From contig JASJBY010000237.1 of the NCBI GenBank assembly GCA_030066245.1, positions 1-6,379 of the forward strand: 6,379 nucleotides of DNA, read 5' to 3'. Below the pieces are notes generated by a model. It did no database searches. It had not been told where the DNA came from and saw nothing but the letters and a program-made list of their open reading frames with translations. Positions 1 through 5,174 of this stretch are shown in pieces; the stretch's first letter is position 1, and the number at the start of each line of letters is the position of its first letter. Origin of the DNA: Gammaproteobacteria bacterium (GTDB lineage: Bacteria; Pseudomonadota; Gammaproteobacteria; JAABTG01). Both the position numbers and the translations under genes were made by a program.

Positions 1-296
1 GCCTTCAGGCATACCAACACCCTGGGCAACCGGATTGTTTTGCATTTCGAGGCTGTCTCCAAGCACGGCCCACGTGTTCGCGTACCTACGCATCGCCGTT
101 CGGTTACCCTACCGGCGCAAGGCTCGCTACCGACTGGTGGGGCTACACCCTGGTCGGGCGGGTTTCGCACCCGCTGGACGACAAACTGGATTTCATAGGT
201 TCATCGCATCTCCCATTCCTTCCAGACCAGCCTTGCCTGGTCGCACTGGTACTTGCAGTACTAGCTCACATGAGATTGGCTTTGCCACTCTCTCAT

Positions 297-345
297 GATG
301 ACCTCCTTCCTTTCGAATGTGGTGATTCATCGGAAGGAGGTCATC
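297..345. repeat. Perfect 14-bp inverted repeat with SD-like arms
   Basis: GATGACCTCCTTCC at 297-310 is the exact reverse complement of GGAAGGAGGTCATC at 332-345, with a 21-nt loop between. Each arm carries an AAGGAGG-type Shine-Dalgarno core on one strand. On the minus strand the 297-310 arm is followed directly by an ATG (294-296) that opens an 11-codon frame ending in TAG at 261-263. On the plus strand the second arm is not followed by a start codon at a normal distance. The repeat could fold in RNA and hide the ribosome binding site, act as a protein-binding site, or be the end of a mobile element. The repeat itself is certain; its role is not known. Confidence 0.7.
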
Positions 346-372
346 TACTACATCTCTCCGCACGCCGGAACG

Positions 373-408
373 GCAGAGCCTCTGCGAGTCTCACCGCCAA
401 AGGCGGTG
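373..408. repeat. Two adjacent short hairpins
   Basis: GCAGAG (373-378) and CTCTGC (380-385) form a near-palindrome. Seven bases further on, CACCGCC (392-398) and GGCGGTG (402-408) form a perfect 7-bp stem with an AAA loop. There is no T-run after either, so neither looks like an intrinsic terminator. Together with the 14-bp repeat just upstream they make 297-408 an unusually structured stretch. Confidence 0.5.
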
Positions 409-621
409 GATTACGTCACTGATTTAACTCTGGTTATACCCTGTGGCAAGTACGCGACCTCTCGCGGACGAGCAGCATGGCCGGACCGGCGCGGACCCAG
501 AGACATGCTAGTTCGCGGTCCCGGGAAGCATACGCCACACGGCAACAGGTGGGAGCAGACCAAGCTGCGGTGGTTGAGCTGCGAGTCAGCGATGCAAAGC
601 GAAGCGTGGTAGGACGCCTTG

Positions 622-652
622 TCGAGCGAAGGTGGCTCGCCCCGTCGCTCGA
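622..652. repeat. 8-bp inverted repeat
   Basis: TCGAGCGA at 622-629 and TCGCTCGA at 645-652 are exact reverse complements with a 15-nt loop. No T-run follows and no gene neighbour explains it. Role unknown; it could be a chance repeat. Confidence 0.4.
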
Positions 653-931
653 TGTCGTGCTGTCCACGAGGTTCGACTGGGGGAATGTGTTCGGCAATCG
701 CAATTCGCGCTATCATGCCGGGCAAAAGAGATAAAGTCGGCTTCGGGACTTCACATAGCAGACTTGGCTGGGCTAGCTTACGCATACCCTTTTGGCTTCC
801 GATACCCTGAGCTTCTTGTTCAGCAACTACATGGAACCCGTGATTGGGCGAGGACAACTGCCGAGCCGAGGCTTACAGCATGGCACCGCGCAGTCCGGCG
901 ACGACAGCGCTGGTGCTATGCCGTAACACCC

Positions 932-951
932 CTTGACCCTACATCAAGGGT
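932..951 (+). promoter_or_regulatory. Inverted repeat over the RBS of the ATP-grasp gene
   Basis: ACCCT (936-940) and AGGGT (947-951) form a 5-bp inverted repeat, and CTTGA (932-936) with TCAAG (944-948) forms an overlapping alternative. The best Shine-Dalgarno candidate for the downstream gene, AAGGG at 946-950, lies inside the right arm, 7 nt before the GTG at 958. Folding would hide it. TTGACC at 933-938 also resembles a -35 box, but no good -10 box lies at the right distance. It could be an operator, a translational control hairpin or coincidence. Confidence 0.25.
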
Positions 952-957
952 TTGTAA

Positions 958-1908
958 GTGCTGTATTTCGTAACAACCAAACAACACATGTACACGATGA
1001 AGGCCCACGTCACGTTCAGGGGCCGAGCGCTGGCGCCCCGACTACAACTGTTCAGTTATCAAGCTTTGCTTCAGGCTCGACGTGTTCCTGCGGGTACCTA
1101 TATCTTCTGCGATTTAGAGCGCCTACCGCCGCCTTGGCGGGAGGCGGCGGCAACGCTCAAGTTTGAGCTTTGTGACGTTCACGGTCTGACAGTCCTCAAT
1201 GATCCGGCTACCAGCATGCGGCGTTACGAGTTGTTGCGGACGTTGAAGCAGGAAGGGATCAATGACTTTGACGTCTACCGCTTGAACGAGACAGATACGC
1301 CAGCCCGGTTCCCTGTGTTCATTCGCGGCGAGAACGATCATGCGGGCAGCCGTACCCAAGTAATCGGTTCTGTCCGGGAGTTCAGGAGGACGCTCGTTCA
1401 GCTGGACCAAGCTGGCATCGCGACAGAAAGGATGATAGCGACGGAGTACTGCCATACGATGGACGACGCTGGCATCTATCGCAAGTACTCCGCGTTCAAC
1501 GTGGGTGGCCGGATCATTCCACGGCATCTGTTTTTCAGTCGGAGCTGGGTGGTGAAAATGCCAGACCTCAACGAGCCCAGCATGATTGAAGAAGAGTGGC
1601 GGTACGTGCAGCAGAACCCCCATAGGAAGGAATTACAGCGGATATTCCGCCTTGCCCGGATTGACTACGGTCGGGTGGACTACGGCATCTTTCGTGGCCG
1701 TATCCAGGTATGGGAGATCAATACGAATCCCCTGGTGACGAGCGCTCGGGACGGGGGTGGGCCCGCGCGAAACCCAGCCCACGAACACTTCAGCGCCGCA
1801 TTCCAGGAGGCGTGCGTCGAAATAGATCGAGAAGCAGGGCCCAAAGAGTGGCTGACTATCCGGCATGTTGTTAGCGACCGCGCTAAGCTCGGTCCCGTCT
1901 ACCCCTAG
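958..1908 (+). CDS. ATP-grasp domain protein, possible peptide-modifying ligase
   Basis: The 316-residue product has the layout of a compact ATP-grasp enzyme, a fold that uses ATP to activate a carboxylate as an acylphosphate and join it to an amine, alcohol or thiol. The N-terminal part leads to an N-x-P motif and a helix (VLNDP at 79-83, then RRYELLRTLKQEGI). A central segment, FPVFIRGENDHAGS (118-131), sits where the ATP-binding lysine strand normally lies, but with Arg124. ATEYCH (161-166) and IYRKYSAF (173-180) follow. The C-terminal metal site is clear: Asp241 in YGRVDYGIF, then Glu253 and Asn255 in VWEINTNP. The GTG at 958 has an AAGGG 7 nt upstream; ATG at 988 or 997 are alternatives with poor binding sites. 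The length suits small RimK-like or RiPP-associated ATP-grasp proteins, but I cannot assign a subfamily. It converges on the HExxH gene, so it is not in the same transcript. Confidence 0.8.
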   Translation: MLYFVTTKQHMYTMKAHVTFRGRALAPRLQLFSYQALLQARRVPAGTYIFCDLERLPPPWREAAATLKFELCDVHGLTVLNDPATSMRRYELLRTLKQEGINDFDVYRLNETDTPARFPVFIRGENDHAGSRTQVIGSVREFRRTLVQLDQAGIATERMIATEYCHTMDDAGIYRKYSAFNVGGRIIPRHLFFSRSWVVKMPDLNEPSMIEEEWRYVQQNPHRKELQRIFRLARIDYGRVDYGIFRGRIQVWEINTNPLVTSARDGGGPARNPAHEHFSAAFQEACVEIDREAGPKEWLTIRHVVSDRAKLGPVYP

Positions 1909-1921
1909 ACAGCACGTCCAG

Positions 1922-1950
1922 TAATCCGTCCAGATGGTTTGGACGGAGTA
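1922..1950. terminator. Shared hairpin between convergent genes
   Basis: TCCGTCCA (1925-1932) and TGGACGGA (1940-1947) form a perfect 8-bp stem with a 7-nt loop; two more pairs form outside one mismatch. It fills the 42-bp gap between the ATP-grasp stop codon (ends 1908) and the HExxH stop codon (1951-1953). The T-runs expected of a strong intrinsic terminator are missing on both sides, so it may be a weak bidirectional terminator or an mRNA-end stabiliser. Confidence 0.5.
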
Positions 1951-3450
1951 TTAAAGGCTGCGGAGCTTTACCAGAATGCCTGCGCGTTGTGCCACCGGTG
2001 CGTGGTCCTGGACGTGACGCAGGGTTTCCTGTTTTACCGTCAACGCGTGGTCGGTTCCCGGTGCGAAAGCGCCCCTGAAACTGCCATCTTCGCCACAGTG
2101 CAGAATTAGTGACTCAAACGTGAGACCGACGCTGCCAACCTGAGCTCGCAACTCCTCAACCGCATCACGCATGGACGCAAAAAGCCTTTCTCCATAGGTG
2201 GTCAGATCAGCATGGCGCTCAATCTGGTAGACGCCGGCGATGAGCTGGGCCGTGATTCGCTGTACCTGCGACAGAGCGTATTCGGTTATCCGTGACGACT
2301 TCGTGGCAGCCCTGGCAACAGCGAACCAGTACCGACAGACGGGAATGAAAACGTAGACGGCGTGGTAGATCCCGTGTAGAGGGCGAGGATCGTCGCGCCA
2401 GGGAGAATAAAATAGGGCGTCTCTGAGTGGATCCGTGGTTTCGGCTAGAAAAAAGGGACCGGTCTCCTCGAGCGTAAACAGTCGGTTGTGGTGGAGTTCG
2501 TGGATGAACGTGTCCGCCAACTCATAAGGGTTTTCCACGCGGCTTGCTATGAAAGTGCCTGGCAGGTCCGAGTGGCTAATATTGGTGTAATCACCGCTTC
2601 CCAGGGGCTTCAGGGCAATGTACCGAATGACCTCTGAGAACTGGGAGAAGGTGTCAGGCGCATGCTCCCTCATCAGGCGCAAAGCATCGCAAAGCAGCGC
2701 GTCCGAGTCGCCCAGGGACTGCTCACCGTGTTGCAGAACCGGCTCGACGAAGACAAGGCCGGGAAGGTTGTTGAACGCCTGGTGGCGGAGCGATAGCCGG
2801 TACCGGTCGAGAACGGCTACCGGATTGGCGCGCAATCGGACGTGTTCGGACTCGCCCCCAGTGACCGGAAGGTGCAGCGCACCTGCGCCTTCGCGCCACA
2901 GCGACAGCTCTCCGTCTAGAAGGCCATTCACCCGTATCCGCCCGCTCCCGTCCAGGGACAACTCGGTTCCCGGGATTGCGAAGGGAAGCGAGACCTCCAA
3001 CGGGCTGGCCAGCGCTAGTTCGCGCCCGTCCAGAAAGGCGAGGCCAAGCGCGTAGCGCTTGAAGCTGTGCAGATGCACGGGCAACGCCGCAGCCGAGGTT
3101 GCCGCACCGATCTCGCGGCAGTACGCCTGCCCCAGTGAATTAAGGGGGGCACCCGTGAGGGTAGTGTGCAGCAGCTGGTAGGCTAGCCTCACCCAGTAAT
3201 AGGCCGTCGGGTCAGTCCATACCTCGTAGACATACCGCGGGTCAGCCGATTCCAGGCGCTCGTAGAGTGAAAGAAACTCGTCCTCCGCACCCTCGAGAGG
3301 ACGGCGTTCCTGCAGAACATTTCGCACCGCGACAAGGGCATTGGCACTCTTCTGGTAACGCCGACGGAAAACGGACATATCCTCCCAAAGCAGATGAGAG
3401 GTCGTCTCAGGGGTGCTTGGGGCGGCGCTGGCCTTCACGGGAGAGAGCAC
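1951..3450 (-). CDS. aKG-HExxH-type peptide beta-hydroxylase (HExxH RiPP-modifying protein)
   Basis: The 499-residue product carries HELHH at 317-321 in FIHELHHNRLF, followed about 30 residues later by FYSPWRDDPRPLHG (347-360) and IYHAVYVF (361-368). This pairing is the hallmark of the HEXXH-motif family found beside RiPP precursors (NCBIfam TIGR04267), now described as iron- and 2-oxoglutarate-dependent peptide beta-hydroxylases rather than peptidases. His317 and His321 are the likely metal ligands, with His363 the best candidate for a third; Arg356 may help bind 2-oxoglutarate (inference). The N-terminal 300 residues are mixed helix and strand and may hold the peptide. No signal peptide or membrane segment is seen, so it is cytoplasmic. 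The start is uncertain: GTG at 3450 has no clear binding site, while ATG at 3378 (475 residues) follows GGGAGG by only 2 nt. It lies 144 bp downstream of the 58-codon candidate precursor gene. Confidence 0.82.
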   Translation of the reverse strand: MLSPVKASAAPSTPETTSHLLWEDMSVFRRRYQKSANALVAVRNVLQERRPLEGAEDEFLSLYERLESADPRYVYEVWTDPTAYYWVRLAYQLLHTTLTGAPLNSLGQAYCREIGAATSAAALPVHLHSFKRYALGLAFLDGRELALASPLEVSLPFAIPGTELSLDGSGRIRVNGLLDGELSLWREGAGALHLPVTGGESEHVRLRANPVAVLDRYRLSLRHQAFNNLPGLVFVEPVLQHGEQSLGDSDALLCDALRLMREHAPDTFSQFSEVIRYIALKPLGSGDYTNISHSDLPGTFIASRVENPYELADTFIHELHHNRLFTLEETGPFFLAETTDPLRDALFYSPWRDDPRPLHGIYHAVYVFIPVCRYWFAVARAATKSSRITEYALSQVQRITAQLIAGVYQIERHADLTTYGERLFASMRDAVEELRAQVGSVGLTFESLILHCGEDGSFRGAFAPGTDHALTVKQETLRHVQDHAPVAQRAGILVKLRSL

Positions 3451-3572
3451 ACGTTGGCATCACCGGCCGGTTCGGCGATGGCGCTTGAGCGCAGCGTTAC
3501 CGTCGCGCGCAGGCGCTCCGCATTTGCAGGGCCGCCCCCGGTAGAGGCTAGACCTTGTGGCCAAAGCTTCCC

Positions 3573-3593
3573 CCGACGGGGCGCACTCGTCGG
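3573..3593 (-). promoter_or_regulatory. Hairpin just after the small-peptide stop codon
   Basis: CCGACG (3573-3578) and CGTCGG (3588-3593) pair with a 9-nt loop, starting 1 nt past the stop codon of the 58-codon gene. In minus-strand RNA it is followed by G residues, not U, so it is not a full terminator. Hairpins in this place often stabilise precursor mRNA or reduce read-through into modifying-enzyme genes, which would give more peptide than enzyme. That role is inference. Confidence 0.4.
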
Positions 3594-3594
3594 T

Positions 3595-3771
3595 CTAGGC
3601 TCTTGGCGGTCCCTTGCCCCCCGGCTTGTCGGACGCGGCGAACTCTTCCGTCCAGGTAGTCTCTTCCCGGGACTCGGCGCCGGCCGCAACCAGTCGCTTC
3701 TCCAACTCCGCCTGCTCGGCATTGCCCCTAGCCAGTTCTCTGAGGTCGAGGGCCTTGTCACTCTTCTGCAT
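3595..3771 (-). CDS. Candidate RiPP precursor peptide, 58 residues
   Basis: This short gene starts at ATG 3769-3771 with a strong Shine-Dalgarno AAGGGAGG 5 nt upstream, and ends at TAG 3595-3597. The product begins MQKSDKALDLRELARGNAEQ. It is highly charged and probably helical to about residue 33 (ELEKRLVAAG), then changes to EETTWTEEFAASDK (36-49) and a flexible Gly/Pro/Lys tail ending GPPRA. A helical acidic leader followed by a short different C-terminus, a good ribosome binding site, its own promoter and a same-strand HExxH hydroxylase just downstream together fit a RiPP precursor. There is no Cys or His, so a lanthipeptide or thioether product is unlikely. Asp48, Glu37, Glu42, Glu43 and Thr38, Thr39, Thr41 are possible modification sites. 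I do not recognise the leader family and see no obvious cleavage motif. It could instead be an unrelated small charged protein. Confidence 0.65.
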   Translation of the reverse strand: MQKSDKALDLRELARGNAEQAELEKRLVAAGAESREETTWTEEFAASDKPGGKGPPRA

Positions 3772-3776
3772 CGCTG

Positions 3777-3784
3777 CCTCCCTT
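3777..3784 (-). promoter_or_regulatory. Strong ribosome binding site of the small-peptide gene
   Basis: Minus-strand AAGGGAGG lies 5 nt before the ATG at 3771. It is the best Shine-Dalgarno match before any gene in the window and is the main evidence that the 58-codon frame is translated. Confidence 0.7.
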
Positions 3785-3828
3785 ATGATACAAAACTTGG
3801 GTCGCGTGGGCTTGGCACGCTTGACGTC

Positions 3829-3857
3829 TTTATATCAGCGCAGGAGACGGGGAGCAA
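3829..3857 (-). promoter_or_regulatory. Sigma70-like promoter for the peptide-hydroxylase pair
   Basis: On the minus strand TTGCTC (3857-3852) and TATAAA (3834-3829) are separated by exactly 17 nt, the ideal spacing for a housekeeping sigma factor promoter. The -10 box lies about 57 nt before the small gene's ATG, leaving a leader of about 50 nt. The same transcript could run on into the HExxH gene. No operator is evident. Confidence 0.5.
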
Positions 3858-3930
3858 CCGCGATACTACGTCCCGATCTGATGTAGCCTGTGCTCTTGTC
3901 CTCTTACGGTGCTCAGATGGTGGTAAAACC

Positions 3931-4114
3931 CTATTCTGTCAGCCCGCCGTCCACCCCAATCAGCGTGACTTCTGTGCCGTACCCGAGGTCGACCACGCCT
4001 TTCCCGTCAACGTAGTCGACGGCTGCCAGAGCTTCTTCGCGTGAACCAATCACGTCCGGCAGAAGTTCTCTACAGGCGAAAGTCCTGATGTGAGCGAGAT
4101 CGAGCAAGCGTCAT
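3931..4114 (-). pseudogene. Small frameshifted ORF with possible RTX-like C-terminal tail
   Basis: An ATG at 4112-4114 with AAGGAA 7 nt upstream (4121-4126) opens a frame that stops after 14 codons. The frame one base over is open from 4110 to the TAG at 3931 and reads like real protein: LLPDVIGSREEALAAVDYV, then a strand-rich end containing GVVDLGYGTEVTLIGVDGG and finishing LTE. A single indel near the start would join a good start site to this frame and give about 60 residues. The end resembles the closing beta-strand segments of RTX or hemolysin-type calcium-binding proteins, but the match is from memory and no nonapeptide repeats are seen. Alternatively it is an intact small gene starting at TTG 4105-4107. 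Function unknown. Confidence 0.35.
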
Positions 4115-4410
4115 TGCGGATTCCTTGCGAGCGAGGCCAGTCTGGGGGAACTAGCACCCCGCGGTTACCTGGCTGACCCAGGGCGCCGCCCGGCGATTGC
4201 GATACGGTCATGGTTAGGCGGGGCGGGGTTCGAGCCGACGTCGTCGTGACTCTGCCGCAGTTTCGTCTCCCTCACGGTGGCTCGCAGCCGACCATACCCT
4301 ACACGTTACCGAGGTATAGTCAGCATAAACGCCCTTCTCCCAGGTTGCTCGGGTATCCTCAAATCGTCAGGCGGCCATCAACACACCCCTTCGACGCGGT
4401 GTCGACCTGA
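4115..4410. other. Intergenic stretch without a recognisable gene
   Basis: No reading frame in this stretch has both a credible start and a recognisable product. The open plus frames from 4210 and 4277 give basic, proline-rich sequence with no motif. GGTTCGAGCC near 4226 recalls a tRNA T-loop, but no acceptor stem or anticodon arm surrounds it. Confidence 0.4.
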
Positions 4411-4411
4411 T

Positions 4412-4432
4412 CCCCAGGCTCCCGAGCCGGGG
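4412..4432. repeat. GC-rich hairpin downstream of the transposase remnant
   Basis: CCCC (4412-4415) and GGCTC (4417-4421) pair with GAGCC (4424-4428) and GGGG (4429-4432): nine pairs with one bulged A and a 2-nt loop. It lies about 115 bp beyond the stop codon of the transposase remnant on that gene's strand. IS91-type elements have a hairpin-bearing replication origin near the transposase 3' end, so this may be its remains. No conserved terminal sequence is confirmed. Confidence 0.35.
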
Positions 4433-4546
4433 TATCGCCCGCAGGCTAACGCGTTTTCCCGACTCATTCTGACCGTCAGGGCGCCCGCTTCCCTGCCGCG
4501 CCGTCCGGTGTCGCAGCCACGGGTCTGGTGCACCGGGTTACCTTTG

Positions 4547-4690
4547 TCAGTCGAACAGGCCCGCTGGTGGCGGCGCCCGGCACGGCGGCCGCCGGAAAGC
4601 TTCTGCCGCCGCGCCTTTGGCATCGAGGTGGGTGAGGATTTTCTCGGCCCCCCAACGGATTCGCGGTGCGGGCGATAATCCTTGCCGCCG
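4547..4690 (-). pseudogene. C-terminal remnant of an IS91-like transposase, frameshifted
   Basis: On the minus strand, from about 4648 to a TGA at 4547-4549, one frame reads AEKILTHLDAKGAAAEAF, then RRPPCRAPPPAGLFD and stop. A KILTHL-type helix followed by a Pro-rich tail ending in GLFD is, as I recall it, the usual C-terminus of IS91-family (rolling-circle, HUH) transposases. Just upstream in another frame (about 4655-4690) is ARIIARTANP, matching the strand that normally precedes that helix, so at least one frameshift separates the two pieces. The zinc-finger and catalytic Tyr regions are gone. The gene is dead, but it marks past rolling-circle transposition, which can pick up neighbouring DNA. 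The family call is from memory of conserved tails. Confidence 0.55.
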
Positions 4691-4726
4691 CGTATGCCGA
4701 GAGTGTCCGTCCGCTTTGCATTGTTA

Positions 4727-5027
4727 ACGGCCCGACTCAGACCGGCAGGAAAGAGGCGGGGCCTGCCGGTTCCTGTCCGACCCTGAACGACTGCAAACAG
4801 CATGGACCCTGCGGTCGGTTGGGGAGCGCGAACTGCTGAAGACGTTGGCCGACGGCAATCTGCTGCATCGCAGCATAGTTATTCAGTGCAGCAAGGCCGG
4901 CCTGATGGACTGCAAACGACTCAGATGCAGCAGTCATTCACCTGGCTCTTTCTCTCTTCGCCCCTTAGCCCATGTCTGGACACTCACGTTCCCGGTCGAG
5001 ATACGAGAGAGCTTCTCCCAAACTTAG
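4727..5027. other. Ambiguous coding-like stretch, possible gene fossil
   Basis: A plus frame is open for about 100 codons from just after a TAA near 4725 to a stop near 5027 and contains ERLQTAWTLRSVGERELLK and LADGNLLHRSIVIQCSKAGL, which look like real protein, but it has no ATG with a ribosome binding site. On the opposite strand, 4737-4937 encodes 66 residues starting MTAASESFAVHQAGLAALNN and then a Gln-rich helix, with only a weak AGG before its ATG. The two overlap, so at most one is or was a gene. I recognise neither. Confidence 0.3.
4741..4770. repeat. Perfect 9-bp inverted repeat
   Basis: ACCGGCAGG (4741-4749) and CCTGCCGGT (4762-4770) are exact reverse complements with a 12-nt loop. 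It lies directly upstream of the stop codon (4737-4739) of the 66-codon minus-strand frame. No T-run follows on either strand. It could be a weak terminator, a REP-like element or a relic of the mobile element. Confidence 0.5.
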
Positions 5028-5055
5028 CCTTGATTCAGCATATCTCCTCAGGACA

Positions 5056-5084
5056 TTGAACTTTCACACCGAAAAGCATACCCT
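5056..5084 (+). promoter_or_regulatory. Weak promoter candidate for the heme-binding protein gene
   Basis: TTGAAC at 5056-5061 is a fair -35 box, and TACCCT follows after 17 nt as a poor -10 box. The 5100-5170 leader is AT-richer than the flanking DNA. Start-site assignment is uncertain, and no operator such as a Fur box is visible. Confidence 0.25.
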
Positions 5085-5174
5085 CGCTCGGCTGCTATCA
5101 ACAGTAGTCGAATGAGCGGCACAAGAATAATCACTCATAAACCACTTCATACGAAAACAATAGAGGATTTCATT

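Larger units (their letters stand above)
1..957. other. Gene-poor left region, no defensible CDS
   Basis: I see no gene I can support here. Several reading frames stay open for 60-150 codons on both strands, but their products are rich in Arg, Pro, Ser, Cys and Trp, lack recognisable motifs and mostly lack ribosome binding sites, which is typical of chance ORFs in GC-rich DNA. Two plus frames (35-298 and 295-612) overlap by ATGA, as translationally coupled genes do, but neither product is recognisable. The 60-300 stretch gave me a faint, unverified impression of the non-coding-like DNA found near Ash/Icd-type genes of P4-like satellite prophages. The region is rich in inverted repeats, the clearest of which are listed separately. 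Confidence 0.4.

Noticed and set aside
158..174. Possible tRNA T-arm (GCGGGT-TTCGC-ACCCGC)
   Set aside because: No acceptor, D-arm or anticodon arm can be built around it; treated as a simple hairpin.
317..321. Reading the HELHH protein (residues 317-321) as a zinc metallopeptidase
   Set aside because: The following SPWRDDPRPL...H signature and the adjacent small peptide fit the peptide beta-hydroxylase family better, and no downstream glutamate motif typical of secreted peptidases or export signal is seen.
35..612. Two plus frames overlapping by ATGA, resembling a coupled gene pair
   Set aside because: Products are Arg/Ser/Pro-rich with no motif, and no ribosome binding site precedes the first. 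The second starts inside the 14-bp inverted repeat.
411..857. 148-codon minus-strand frame
   Set aside because: Long but without a recognised motif or good start; several overlapping frames on both strands are equally open, as expected by chance in GC-rich DNA.
3435..3761. 108-codon minus-strand frame overlapping the small peptide gene
   Set aside because: It runs in another frame over the peptide gene, lacks a ribosome binding site and encodes Arg/Pro/Ser-rich sequence. The 58-codon frame has far better start signals.
4378..4803. 141-codon minus frame and the opposing plus frame 4277-4678
   Set aside because: Both cover the transposase remnant in wrong frames; the conserved EKILTHL tail lies in a third frame.
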